NCBI GenBank assembly: GCA_028874995.1
Contig: JAPPGM010000052.1
Span: forward strand, 1-54,308
Source: Gemmatimonadota bacterium
GTDB lineage: Bacteria > Gemmatimonadota > Gemmatimonadetes > Longimicrobiales > Gaopeijiaceae
DNA length: 54,308 nucleotides
Direction: 5' to 3'
The translations under genes and the position numbers were made by a program. Of this stretch, positions 44,159 to 54,161 are shown in pieces (position 1 is the stretch's first letter; every line of letters starts with the position of its first letter). The notes beneath the pieces are model-generated. The model saw only the letters and a list, made by a program, of their open reading frames with translations, was not told the DNA's origin and did no database searches.

Positions 44159-46051
44159 TCAGTTCCAGAACGTCCACCGTACCCCGTACACGCCCCGGGT
44201 GACGGGCAGCAGCACCCCGGGCACGTCCTGGTTGTTGTCCCTGAACGACACGTTTTCGACCGTGGCGAAGATGTTGAGGGTGAGGAACCGCAACTGAAGG
44301 CGGAAGTACCAGTTCTGGTAGAAGGGCACGATGGACGGCACCCGGATTTCCTCCCCTTCGTCGTCCAGCACCGGCGGCGTCTCCTCGTCGGGCAGCGGCA
44401 CGTACATTTCCGAGCGCCCGTGCACGCCGAGGTCCGCCCACATCTCGAAGTTGCCGGTGGCGCGGAAGACCCGGTGGAAGGAGAAGCTGGCGCGATAGGT
44501 GTGTTCGGGGAAGTAGAGCGTCGCGGAATCGGCCTCTTCCCAGAGCTGTACTTCGGCCACGAGGAAGAGTCCGCGCGGGCGGAGCGGCACCCTTCCGGTC
44601 ACCTCCCACCCCTTTCTCAGCGGCTGCGGGAGCACGACGCCGCCGCGGTCGAAGAGGAGTTGCGTCGGCCACACGGAGTCCGCCTCGACCGAAAGGCGCG
44701 CCACCGATACCTCATGCAGGCGCCAGGTCCCGCGCACCCCGAGACGCGTGGCGGCGCGGGTGGTGAAGCGGCTCGAAGGTCCCGGGTCCGCCTCCATCGA
44801 ATCGGGGTCCTCCATGGTGACGGTTGTGTCCTCGGGCTCCTCCGGCGGCAGCGGATTGAGGTAGGGGACGGAGCGGCTGCCGTTGCCGCGTTCCGCGAAC
44901 AGGGCCGCGTACGGAATCGGTGTGACCCAGACCCGCACGCCGTACCCCGATCCCACCTGCTCGTCCCACGTCTCCCTCCACGTATGCCCATTCACACCGC
45001 CCCACCGTCCGGCAAGGGCCGAGAACTCGGCTGCGAGCTCGCGTTCGGCGATGCCGCTGCCGCTGTTGAAGCGGGCCGTCGCACGCCCCCAGACCGGGCC
45101 CCTGCTCCCCGACAGGCTCGTGCCGTACTGTCGGCGCGACTCCGCCGAAAAGGGGAAGACCTGAGTCGTGTCGCCGGTCGAAACCGACGCGCCGGCCACC
45201 CAGCCCTGGGCGAGGAGACCCTCGGCGGGTGCCCAACCGCCCTGCAGGCTCCAGTCGGTCCGGTTCACCGACGCGGGCGAATCGTTGATGACCGTCCGCG
45301 TCGTGCCCATCCGCCGTATCTCGTAGCGCACCCCCGCCCGGTCGCCCCGGTGGAGGCTGTAGCGAAACCATCCCCCCGTGATGGCACCGGGGTTGTCGCG
45401 CCCCCTGGTGTCGAGCCGCTCGATCGCGAGCGCCCCCTTGCCTCCGAACATCCTGGGCATGGAGACGGTTCCCCGCAGCATGTTGGTGTCCTGGTCGCCG
45501 GTGCCCGCCTCCACCAGTGACGAGGGCCGCTTGTCGGCGTGCGCCAGGCGAAAGAGCCGCACCTCGACCCCCCCGGGCCGCTGGATCACACGCACCTGTT
45601 CCAGCCCCGACAGCGGGATGCGCGTCAGATCCGGGACCGAACCTTCCAGCGGCAGATGCTCGATGCCGTCGTAGTACAGGCGCAGACCTCCCCCCGCGTA
45701 GCCGGTCGGGAAGACCGTCGCCGCCGACCCGAAGTCTCCGCTCCGCACGCCAAGCAGGCCCGGGATGTCCACCAGCAGTTCCCACAGCGTCTGCCCCCGT
45801 GCAGCGAGCAGCCCGGCGCGGTCCCACTCCCAAATCCCGGTGATCAGGCCGGCCGGAGTGGGGTCGGGGAGGGTGGGGAACATCGGCGGCGGCGGGACGC
45901 TGTCCACCTCCACGCTGTCGGCCGCGACGGAGTCCGCGGGCACGCTGTCCGCTACCATCGTCGAGTCCCGGAGGGAATCCGGGGGAACCTGAAGGCTGTC
46001 CGGGGGGTCCTGGGCGCTCGCCTGGAGTGGGAGCAGCGCCAGGACGGCCAT
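44159..46051 (-). CDS. Outer-membrane protein with TonB-dependent receptor plug domain
   Basis: About 630 residues from ATG 46051; a TTG at 46192 would add a basic leader, so the start is uncertain. A hydrophobic signal (MAVLALLPLQASAQ) is followed by a Ser/Asp/Val-rich spacer of DSxxADSV repeats (~15-50) and a proline patch. A plug-like section (LITGIWEWDRAGLLAARGQTLWELL..., YYDGIEHLPLEGSVPDLTRIPLSGLEQVRVIQRPGG, cited in part) resembles TonB receptor plugs. The rest is alternating amphipathic strands with aromatic girdles ending in TFWN, an outer-membrane barrel. The barrel (~450 residues) is shorter than typical SusC-type receptors. Ligand unknown. Confidence 0.8.
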   Translation of the reverse strand: MAVLALLPLQASAQDPPDSLQVPPDSLRDSTMVADSVPADSVAADSVEVDSVPPPPMFPTLPDPTPAGLITGIWEWDRAGLLAARGQTLWELLVDIPGLLGVRSGDFGSAATVFPTGYAGGGLRLYYDGIEHLPLEGSVPDLTRIPLSGLEQVRVIQRPGGVEVRLFRLAHADKRPSSLVEAGTGDQDTNMLRGTVSMPRMFGGKGALAIERLDTRGRDNPGAITGGWFRYSLHRGDRAGVRYEIRRMGTTRTVINDSPASVNRTDWSLQGGWAPAEGLLAQGWVAGASVSTGDTTQVFPFSAESRRQYGTSLSGSRGPVWGRATARFNSGSGIAERELAAEFSALAGRWGGVNGHTWRETWDEQVGSGYGVRVWVTPIPYAALFAERGNGSRSVPYLNPLPPEEPEDTTVTMEDPDSMEADPGPSSRFTTRAATRLGVRGTWRLHEVSVARLSVEADSVWPTQLLFDRGGVVLPQPLRKGWEVTGRVPLRPRGLFLVAEVQLWEEADSATLYFPEHTYRASFSFHRVFRATGNFEMWADLGVHGRSEMYVPLPDEETPPVLDDEGEEIRVPSIVPFYQNWYFRLQLRFLTLNIFATVENVSFRDNNQDVPGVLLPVTRGVYGVRWTFWN

Positions 46052-46215
46052 CCCCGCCAGTAGTCCGTGGATAAGGCCCCGCGAGCACCGAGAGCGGCGA
46101 GGCGCCGGGCTGGCAAGGCGCGACGAAGGGGGAATAGCAGCACTATTTGCTCGAGGAGGAACGAAGAGCGGAGCCGTCCAGCCCGGATGCAAGGCGACGC
46201 CGGTTCCCAGGCGGC

Positions 46216-47829
46216 TCACGCGCCGGCCCTCGCCCGCACCCATTCGAGCAGCAGGCGGCACGGGATCCCCGCCGGTCCGTTCCGCAGGTAGGGTTTCCGT
46301 GTCTTGCCGTACGCGGTTCCGGCGATATCCAGATGGGCCCAAGGTGCGTCCTCGACGAACTCGGAGAGGAAGGAGGCGGCCGTGATGGTGCCGGCCGGAC
46401 GCCCGCCGACGTTCTTGAGATCGGCGAAGTCGCTCCTGAGTTGCCTGCGGTACGCGGCGTCGAGCGGGAGCGGCCAGCACGGTTCGCCGGCGCGGTCGCC
46501 CGCGGTTCGCAGCTCGTCCAGCAGTCCTTCGTCGTTGCCCAGCAGCGCCGAGCGGTGGTGTCCCAGCGCGACGACGCAGGCACCGGTGAGGGTGGCGCAG
46601 TCCACGATCGCGGTCGGCTTCCACTCCGACGCGTAGTGAAGCGCGTCGGCCAGAATCAGGCGTCCCTCGGCGTCGGTGTTGATCACCTCGATCGACTTGC
46701 CCGCCCGGCTGGAGATCACGTCACCCGGCTTCGTCGCCGATCCGCTCGGCAGGTTCTCGGAGCTGGGCACGACCCCCGTGACGTTCACCGGCAGGCCGAG
46801 GCGGCCGATCGCCAGCATGGCCCCCAGGACCGCGGCGCCCCCGGACATGTCGTACTTCATCTTCTCCATGCCACGCGCGGGCTTGAGCGAGATGCCCCCG
46901 GCGTCGAAGGTGAGCCCCTTTCCCACGAGTACCAGGGGCGCGGCCCCGTTCTCGCCGCCCAGGTGGCGCAGCACGATCAGGCGCGGCTCCTCTACCGATC
47001 CCCGCGCGACCGAGAGGAGCGCGTCCATCCCCTCGGCCTCCATCTCGGAGGGGCCGAGGACCTCGCATTCGAGTCCGGCTGCGTCCGCGATCCGCAGGGC
47101 CTCGGCGGCCAGGTGCGAAGGGGTCGCCACGTTGCCGGGCCGGGCCTGCAGCGTGCGGGCGAGGTTCTCCGCCTCGGCGAATGCGTGCCCGACGCGAACC
47201 GGCTCCTCCCATTGGCGGCCGGACGCTCCCGCCAGGGTCGCTGACCCGACCTGCACGGCGTCTCGCCCACCCGCGGATTCGCCGACCGGAGTGGCAGACC
47301 CTGCCTGGGCAGGAGGCCGCCCGCGCTCGGATTCCACGACTGGACTCCGGGGCCCATTGGCGACTCGCCTTGCGTCGCCATCCGCATCGCCGGAGGCGCC
47401 ACCCCTGGACTCGTCGAACCGCCACGAAGCCAGCACCAGCCCTTCGGCCGCGGCCTGGACCCACCGCCCGTCGAGGGCGCCGCCCAGATGCTCGAGACCG
47501 AGCGCCAGCGATTCCACCCGGTGGCGTTCCGCGGCCCGCACCGCTCTCCCCCCCACCCCCCGCACATCCTCCGCCGTCAGCGACTCCGAATCCCCCACGC
47601 CCAGAAACAGCACCCGTTCCGGCCCACCGGCGCCCGCCACCCCGTACCCCGTCACCCGGTCACCCCTGCGTCCCTTGAAGTCCCCCGAAGCCGCCGCCCG
47701 GGACAGCACCCCACCCACCACCCGGTCCAGCGCATCCAGCTCGTCGAGCGACCGGTCCGACGCCACCACCACCGCCATCAGGGGCGTCGCGACCTCTTCC
47801 GGCGCCGTCGTGCTGACTTCCAGTCGCAT
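46216..47829 (-). CDS. pepA: Leucyl (cytosol) aminopeptidase, M17 family
   Basis: 537 residues from ATG 47829 (MRLEVSTTAPEEVATP). The N-terminal macro-like domain spans residues ~1-139. A ~70-residue low-complexity insertion (141-210) separates it from the catalytic domain. The metal ligands are in LVGKGLTFDAGGISLKP, KYDMSGGA and the family signature NTDAEGRLILADAL; the catalytic Arg is in that signature. It cleaves N-terminal residues from peptides and uses two metal ions in a hexamer. Some PepA proteins also bind DNA, but nothing here shows that. Confidence 0.95.
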   Translation of the reverse strand: MRLEVSTTAPEEVATPLMAVVVASDRSLDELDALDRVVGGVLSRAAASGDFKGRRGDRVTGYGVAGAGGPERVLFLGVGDSESLTAEDVRGVGGRAVRAAERHRVESLALGLEHLGGALDGRWVQAAAEGLVLASWRFDESRGGASGDADGDARRVANGPRSPVVESERGRPPAQAGSATPVGESAGGRDAVQVGSATLAGASGRQWEEPVRVGHAFAEAENLARTLQARPGNVATPSHLAAEALRIADAAGLECEVLGPSEMEAEGMDALLSVARGSVEEPRLIVLRHLGGENGAAPLVLVGKGLTFDAGGISLKPARGMEKMKYDMSGGAAVLGAMLAIGRLGLPVNVTGVVPSSENLPSGSATKPGDVISSRAGKSIEVINTDAEGRLILADALHYASEWKPTAIVDCATLTGACVVALGHHRSALLGNDEGLLDELRTAGDRAGEPCWPLPLDAAYRRQLRSDFADLKNVGGRPAGTITAASFLSEFVEDAPWAHLDIAGTAYGKTRKPYLRNGPAGIPCRLLLEWVRARAGA

Positions 47830-47867
47830 CTTCCTCACGTTCCGAGCACGGGTACCGTCCCCGGACC

Positions 47868-49103
47868 CTACATGTGCTCCACGATCGTCTCGGCAAACGC
47901 GAGGGTGGACACCCTGGTGGCCCCCTCCATCTGCCGCTCCAGGTCGTAGGTGACCCGGCCCGCGGCCACCGCTCCCTCCAGCCCCCGGTCGATCGCGCGC
48001 GCGGCCTCGTCCCACCCGAGGTGCTCGAGCATCATCGCCGCCGACAGGATCAGCGACCCGGGGTTCACCCGGTTCAACCCCGCGTACTTGGGCGCGGTCC
48101 CGTGGGTCGCCTCGAAGAGGGCCACCGAGTCGCCCACATTCGCGCCCGGCGCCATTCCCAGGCCCCCCACCTGGGCCGCGCACGCGTCCGACAGGTAGTC
48201 GCCGTTCAGATTCGGCGTCGCCACCACGGAGTACTCGGCGGGACGGAGCAGCACCTGCTGGAACATCGAGTCGGCGATCCGGTCCTTGATCACCACGCGC
48301 CCGTCCGCCTCCTCGCCCTCCCAGAGGCGCGCCTCGGGCACGGTGGAGTCGGGGAACCGCTCGGCCGCCACCTCGTATCCCCAGTCGCGGAACGACCCCT
48401 CGGTGAACTTCATGATGTTGCCCTTGTGCATCAGCGTCACCGAGTCGCGCCCCCGGGCCAGCGCGTAGCGGATGGCGGCCGCCACGTGGCGCTTGGTGCC
48501 GAAGGGGCTGATCGGCTTGATCCCGATCCCGCTCGCCTCGCGGATCGACGCGCCCATGTCGCCCATCAGGAAGTCACGGACCCGGTCCGCCTCGGGGGTC
48601 CCCGACGCCCATTCGATCCCCGCGTACACGTCCTCCGTGTTCTCGCGGAAGACCACCATGTCCACCTTGTGCGGCTCCTTCACCGGCGACGGCACCCCGG
48701 GGATCCAACTCACCGGACGGATGCAGGAATACAGGTCCAGAACCTGCCGCAGCGTCACGTTGAGCGAACGGATGCCGCCCCCGACCGGCGTCGTCAGCGG
48801 CCCCTTGATGGCGACCTTGAACTCGGTCAGGGCGGCGAGCGTTTCCCCGGGCAGCCACTCGCCCGCAACCTCGTTCGCCTTCTCCCCCGCGTAGACCTCC
48901 ATCCATGCGATCCCGCGCGCGCCGTCGAAGGACTTCGCCACGGCCGCGTCGACCACGTGCCGCGTGGCCGCCCAGATGTCGGGACCGATCCCGTCTCCCT
49001 CGATGAAGGGGACGATCGGCCGGTCGGGAACGACGGGCCGGCCGGTATCGCCGGTGATCTTCTCGCCGTCGCCGGGGACGGAGGCGTACTGGTAGGGGGA
49101 CAC
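47868..49103 (-). CDS. icd: Isocitrate dehydrogenase (NADP-dependent type)
   Basis: 411 residues, GTG 49103 with GGAG 8 bases upstream. It is of the Escherichia coli Icd type: [34 protein letters not shown] with the phosphorylatable Ser and substrate Arg residues, [42 protein letters not shown], and [11 protein letters not shown], where Lys-Tyr marks NADP use. It converts isocitrate to 2-oxoglutarate. It is the first gene of the long minus-strand run and faces a repeat-rich region that it shares with the divergent fic gene. Confidence 0.96.
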   Translation of the reverse strand: MSPYQYASVPGDGEKITGDTGRPVVPDRPIVPFIEGDGIGPDIWAATRHVVDAAVAKSFDGARGIAWMEVYAGEKANEVAGEWLPGETLAALTEFKVAIKGPLTTPVGGGIRSLNVTLRQVLDLYSCIRPVSWIPGVPSPVKEPHKVDMVVFRENTEDVYAGIEWASGTPEADRVRDFLMGDMGASIREASGIGIKPISPFGTKRHVAAAIRYALARGRDSVTLMHKGNIMKFTEGSFRDWGYEVAAERFPDSTVPEARLWEGEEADGRVVIKDRIADSMFQQVLLRPAEYSVVATPNLNGDYLSDACAAQVGGLGMAPGANVGDSVALFEATHGTAPKYAGLNRVNPGSLILSAAMMLEHLGWDEAARAIDRGLEGAVAAGRVTYDLERQMEGATRVSTLAFAETIVEHM

Positions 49104-49179
49104 GCGCGGGGCTCCGGATTGTGGGAGAACGAACGGGTGACCCGCTAATCTGACGCTTGCGGGGACGCATTAGAAGGGG

Positions 49180-49270
49180 TTCCCGGCCTCCCGCCTCCCG
49201 CGGAGTCCCCACAATCGGCTTCCCGGCCGCCTGCCTCCCGCGGATTCCCCGAAACGGGCTTCCCGGCCAC
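49180..49270. repeat. 40-bp tandem repeat, about 2.3 copies
   Basis: TTCCCGGCC occurs at 49180, 49220 and 49260, exactly 40 bases apart. The first two units also share CTCCCGCGGA and TCCCC at the same offsets; the third is cut short after 10 or so bases. It lies in the 372-base gap between the divergent icd and fic genes. Confidence 0.85.
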
Positions 49271-49315
49271 GGCTCGCGAGCGAAGTCCCGGGCGTCACCG
49301 CCGAGAGCCGCCGCC

Positions 49316-49449
49316 GACAGATTCCCGGACAGATACTACCAGGAATCTGTCACAATCCCCTCTTGTCCTCGCCCACGGCCCGATCTGAAGCACCCCGGTG
49401 ACAGAATCGTGGACAGATACTACCTTGAATCTGTCACGGAATCTGTCAC
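49316..49449. repeat. 84-bp-period repeat with inverted GACAGATT/AATCTGTC motifs
   Basis: A ~38-base block is present at 49316 and again at 49400. Both hold GACAGA(A/T)TC, then GGACAGATACTACC (identical 14-mers at 49327 and 49411), then GAATCTGTCAC (49343 and 49427). A third GAATCTGTCAC follows at 49439. GACAGATTC and GAATCTGTC are perfect inverted copies in the first block. The 84-base spacing is eight turns of B-DNA. It looks like an operator array before fic. It partly overlaps an open frame from GTG 49398 that could extend the Fic protein. Confidence 0.8.
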
Positions 49450-49475
49450 GGACCCCCCAGCAAGGCCTGCGACAC

Positions 49476-50618
49476 GTGGAATCACAGCCGACCCGGCCCC
49501 GATACCGGCGCCACTGGGGGATCTCTCCCCGGACGCGCTTTCAGCTCGGCCAGTGCGACGCCCTGGAGTCGGCGATCCGCGGCACGCCCGTCCACCCCGA
49601 CCACCACCGCCGTTTTCTCGACGCGGGTCTGGCGAAGGCCGCAGTGGCCACCACCGCCATCGAGGGCGGCCCCCTGGACGAGACCGAGGTGGGGGCGCTC
49701 ATGGCGGGCCGCCGCCTTCCTCCCAGCCGCGACCCCCAGGCCACCGAGGTCATGAACGTGGTGGCCGCGACGCGCGCCCTCCTGGGCGAGGTCGCCGCCG
49801 GCACCGCCGCCCCCGTCACCCCCGACCTCCTGCTGCGCATCCACGGCCTGATCGGCGCGGACCTGGGCGACCGCCTGGACGCGGAACCCGGCCAATACCG
49901 CACCGGCGGCCAGGGCGGACGCTACACCGCCCCGCGCGCCGCCGATGTCCCCGAACTGATCGACGGCGTCTTCGAGTGGCTCGGCCGGGAGTTCCCCCGC
50001 TCCGGTCCCGGCGGGGATTTCAGCCAGGCGGCCGTCCGCGCCCTGGTCACGCACGTGTACGTCCTCTGGATCCGCCCCTTCGGCGACGGCAACGGGCGTG
50101 CCGCGCGGCTTCTCGAAGCGTACATCCTCGCCGCGGCGGGCGCCCCCGCGATCGCCTCACACCTGCTCACCGACTTCTACAACGAGACCCGGCGCGAGTA
50201 CTTCCGCCAGCTCGAACAGTCGTCGCGCGACCGCTCGCTGACCTCGTTCATCGCGTACGCGGTGGAGGGGTTGCGCGACGGTCTTGAGCGAGTCCACGGC
50301 GCGGTGGGCGAGGCCAACTTCGCCGTCGCGTGGCGCAACTTCATACGGACCCGCCTGGGCGACCTCGATCTCCGCAAGAGGTCGGTCCTGGAGCGGCGCA
50401 CCGAACTCATGCTGGCGATGCCGCTGGAGGGGGCGCTGGACGTCGGCGAGGTGGCGGTGCTGGACGCCGCGATCGCACAGCGGTACGGGGGCCTGTCGCG
50501 GCGGACGCTGCGGCGCGACCTGCGCTTTCTCGTCGGGACGGGACTGCTGACCGGGTCGGAGGAGGCGTTTTCGGCGAACACGGGGCTGCTGAGGCCGGAT
50601 TGCGTGGGGGCGGGTTGA
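49476..50618 (+). CDS. Class II Fic protein with Arg in place of the catalytic His
   Basis: 380 residues from GTG 49476 (AAGG 10 bases upstream); GTG 49398 is an alternative that would translate the repeats. N-terminal Fic_N-type segment with the inhibitory helix motif TTAIEG (residues 59-64), as in class II Fic proteins. The Fic core is ARALVTHVYVLW then IRPFGDGNGRAAR; the canonical motif is HPFx(D/E)GNGRxxR, and the His position (200) is Arg, codon CGC, one base from CAC. Residues ~315-365 form a winged helix-turn-helix (GLSRRTLRRDLRFLVGTGLL). Fic enzymes usually transfer AMP to target hydroxyls. Without the His, AMP transfer is doubtful; autoregulation through the upstream repeats is plausible. 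Confidence 0.88.
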   Translation: MESQPTRPRYRRHWGISPRTRFQLGQCDALESAIRGTPVHPDHHRRFLDAGLAKAAVATTAIEGGPLDETEVGALMAGRRLPPSRDPQATEVMNVVAATRALLGEVAAGTAAPVTPDLLLRIHGLIGADLGDRLDAEPGQYRTGGQGGRYTAPRAADVPELIDGVFEWLGREFPRSGPGGDFSQAAVRALVTHVYVLWIRPFGDGNGRAARLLEAYILAAAGAPAIASHLLTDFYNETRREYFRQLEQSSRDRSLTSFIAYAVEGLRDGLERVHGAVGEANFAVAWRNFIRTRLGDLDLRKRSVLERRTELMLAMPLEGALDVGEVAVLDAAIAQRYGGLSRRTLRRDLRFLVGTGLLTGSEEAFSANTGLLRPDCVGAG

Positions 50619-50669
50619 TGCTTTAGAGTGTGGGACAACCAGGGAACTCGAGCAGGACGGAGGAAGACC

Positions 50670-51188
50670 ATGAAGTTCGGACGTCACGACATCAGGAATC
50701 TCGCGATCATCGGCGCGTGCGCAGCCGCGGGGCTCGTGGCCACGGGGATCGTCATCGACGCGGTGGAGGGGCCGCATGTCCAGTACGAACGCATCGTGGT
50801 TGAACGCGAGCAGATCCGGTCGGTCGAGTTCAATGTCCGGACGGTCCCCATCCAACCGCGCAAGACGCGCACTGCGCGGATCCGGGTGCGGGGCAGCAGC
50901 GACGCATCGCCGGTCGTCTACATCGACGGGGTTCGGGTCAATACCGGCCCCCGCTGCGATTTCTGCCCCACGCATCACACGCATCACGGGGCAGAACCGA
51001 CCGGCCACCTCGATGACCTGACTCCCGAAGACATCGCCAAGATCGATGTCGTCAAGGGCGACAGGGCGCTGGAGTTCGGTACGGAGGGCAAGGAACGCGG
51101 GGTAATCCTGATCACGACCAAGGAGGGGAGGAAGAAGGGCTCGGGGGAGAAGAAAGACTCAGGGGAAAAGGCCGAAAAAGGGCCCTGA
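50670..51188 (+). CDS. Small membrane-anchored TonB-plug-like protein with Cys/His cluster
   Basis: 172 residues from ATG 50670, with GGAGGAAG upstream. A transmembrane anchor or signal (about 11-29) is followed by a beta-rich linker. A plug-domain section comes next: VVYIDGVRV, LTPEDIAKIDVVKGDRALEFG, GVILITTKEG, as in TonB receptor plugs, but no barrel follows. Inside the plug loop is Cys96, Cys99, His102, His103, His105, His106 and His113, suggestive of metal binding. The tail is a Lys/Glu/Gly-rich repeat (KKGSGEKKDSGEKAEKG). Similar plug-only segments occur at the ends of regulatory or M56-type proteins in this group of phyla. Function unknown. Confidence 0.8.
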   Translation: MKFGRHDIRNLAIIGACAAAGLVATGIVIDAVEGPHVQYERIVVEREQIRSVEFNVRTVPIQPRKTRTARIRVRGSSDASPVVYIDGVRVNTGPRCDFCPTHHTHHGAEPTGHLDDLTPEDIAKIDVVKGDRALEFGTEGKERGVILITTKEGRKKGSGEKKDSGEKAEKGP

Positions 51189-51189
51189 G

Positions 51190-51582
51190 TCACCCCTCCC
51201 CGGCAACCGGCCGCGGGAAGAACTGATCCACCAGGATCGGGTTCCCGTCCGGATCCACGAGCACGATACTCGCGGGACCCGTGCCGTTCGGATCCGTGTC
51301 GGTGGACATCTCGAGGCCGTCGGCGACCAGCGACGCGCGGATGTCCCGAACGTCAGTGAAGTCCTCGACCCGTGAAGTGTCCTGCGCCAGGCCGGGATTG
51401 AAGGTCAGGATGTTCTTGTCGAAAAGCCCCTGGAAGAGGCCGATGATCGTGGTTCCATTGATCATCATGAGGTACTTTCGGCCGTCGCCGCCGGTCACGG
51501 CGAAGCCGAGCTTTTCGTAGAACGCCCGGGAAGCGTCGAGATCCTTGACGGCGAGGATGATGGAAAAGGCGCCGAGTTGCAT
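51190..51582 (-). CDS. VOC (glyoxalase/bleomycin-resistance fold) family protein
   Basis: 130 residues from ATG 51582, with GGAGGAG 11 bases upstream. It has the two beta-alpha-beta-beta-beta modules of the VOC fold: [25 protein letters not shown]-type opening (cited in part), [52 protein letters not shown]. The usual metal-binding His at the first strand is absent, so catalytic type is unclear. Its stop lies next to that of the plug-like gene, converging with a 1-base gap. Confidence 0.85.
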   Translation of the reverse strand: MQLGAFSIILAVKDLDASRAFYEKLGFAVTGGDGRKYLMMINGTTIIGLFQGLFDKNILTFNPGLAQDTSRVEDFTDVRDIRASLVADGLEMSTDTDPNGTGPASIVLVDPDGNPILVDQFFPRPVAGEG

Positions 51583-51887
51583 GGTGAGCAGCTCCTCCCA
51601 CACGCCTCCCCGGCAGGAGGGTGGTGCGGTTCGGGGTGGAGGGGTTCATGGCCGGAGGTCGAAAACTATCAGCGACCCGCAATCTGCTCCATGAAGCTGA
51701 CGGTCATCACGCCCGCCTGAATCGCCCAGGGCGATGGATCGGCAGGGACGGGTGTTCCGTGACTCGGGATCGGGACTCCGGCGGTTGCGACCGCAGCCGG
51801 AAGAACCATAATCATGCGGAGCGTGATCGACCCCCGGAACCCGCCGGGTAACCTACAGCCGGACTCCAGGACTTCCACCCCCTACGA
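51583..51887. other. 305-base intergenic region, no gene seen
   Basis: It lies between the divergent VOC gene and ruvX. Short open frames exist on both strands but none has a ribosome binding site plus recognisable protein sequence. No clear promoter hexamers or stem with T-run could be picked out. Confidence 0.5.
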
Positions 51888-52272
51888 ATGTCCCCCTCAC
51901 TCCCCCATCGCGTCCTCGCCGTCGACTTCGGCACCCGCCGCATCGGCCTCGCGCTGAGCGATGCGTCGGGGACCCTCGCCACTCCGCTGACCACCCTCAC
52001 ACGCCGCGCCGGCAAACGCCCTCCCATCGCGCGCATCCTGGAGATCGCGGCCGATCACAACGCGGAGTGCGTCGTCGTGGGGCTTCCACTCGATGCCCGC
52101 GGGGGCGAAACTTCATGGACCGCCGAGGTCAGGGATTTCGGTGGCCGACTGGGTGCCCGGAGCGGCCTACCCGTTCACTTCGTCGACGAGAGCTACTCGT
52201 CGGCGGAGGCCGAGGCGAGGATTCGCTCCATCGGGTTGACCAGGAAGAAGAAGGAAGACAAGGCGAGGATCG

Positions 52273-53364
<1,092 letters not shown>

Positions 53365-53391
53365 AACGGGGTCTCGGGCATTCGGCGTCCC

Positions 53392-54051
53392 ATGACCCCG
53401 GCCGACCCTTCCCGAGGCGGATTGGCCGCGCGTCTCCGCCTGATCGTGATCACCGACCGGGACCTTGCGCGTCCCCGCGAGGCCACCGAGGTTGTCGGCG
53501 AGGCTTTGCGCGCCGGAGCCCCGGCCGTCCAGTTGCGTGAGAAGACCCTTCCGCCTCGCGACACGCTTCCCATTGCCCGCCGTTTGCGCGCCGACACCAA
53601 GACCGCCGACGCTCTCCTCTTCGTGAATGACAGGATCGACCTTGCGTTGGCGGTCGGCGCGGACGGCGTCCACCTCGGTCCCGACGACCTGCCGGTGGCA
53701 GCCGCCCGCCGGATCGCCCCGCCCGGATTCCTGATCGGCTACTCGGCCGACGAACCCGCAGCGGCCAGGGCAGCGGTCGCCGAGGGGGCCGACTACATCG
53801 GTTGCGGCGCGGTCTTCCCGACGAGCACCAAGAGTGACGCGGGTCGGGCGGTGGGGCTGGGGGGACTGGCCAGGATGGTTGCGGCGGTGGACGTGCCGGT
53901 TGTGGCGATCGGCGGGATTACCGAGGCGTGCGCGCCAGGGGTATTCCGTGCCGGGGCAACCGGCTGCGCGGTCGTCGGTGCGGTGATGGCGGCCAATGAT
54001 CCCGCCCTGACCGTACGTACCTTCATGCACGCCGCGGCTGGCGCTTCGTAA
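53392..54051 (+). CDS. thiE: Thiamine phosphate synthase
   Basis: 219 residues, TIM-barrel ThiE/TenI family. VITDRDL opening, VQLREKTLPPRD with the pyrophosphate-site Arg and Lys, FVNDRIDLALAVGADGVHLGPDDLPV, IGYSADEPAAA, YIGCGAVFPTSTKSDAG and AIGGITEACAPGVFRAGATGCAVVGAVM (cited in part). It couples HMP-pyrophosphate and thiazole phosphate to thiamine phosphate. No TPP riboswitch is visible in the 27-base gap upstream. TenI paralogues lack some of these residues; here they look complete, so ThiE is preferred. Confidence 0.9.
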   Translation: MTPADPSRGGLAARLRLIVITDRDLARPREATEVVGEALRAGAPAVQLREKTLPPRDTLPIARRLRADTKTADALLFVNDRIDLALAVGADGVHLGPDDLPVAAARRIAPPGFLIGYSADEPAAARAAVAEGADYIGCGAVFPTSTKSDAGRAVGLGGLARMVAAVDVPVVAIGGITEACAPGVFRAGATGCAVVGAVMAANDPALTVRTFMHAAAGAS

Positions 54052-54161
54052 ACGGATCCGCCGGACGATGTCGCGCGCGCACGACGGGCATCGCCGGTAG
54101 CCGGCGCCCGGCGGGCTCAAATGGGACCGGGCCGGACGTCACCCAAACGCCAAGACGCAAA

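Noticed and set aside
46052-46624. Upstream extension of the outer-membrane plug protein into pepA
   Set aside because: It would overlap pepA by about 400 bases in a different frame; pepA is intact there, so the extension is a shadow apart from a possible TTG start at 46192.
51669-51878. 69-codon minus-strand reading frame in the gap between the VOC gene and ruvX
   Set aside because: No ribosome binding site of note and no recognisable sequence; treated as intergenic.
53365-53391. TPP riboswitch upstream of thiE
   Set aside because: Only 27 bases separate mltG from thiE and no thi-box sequence is visible there.
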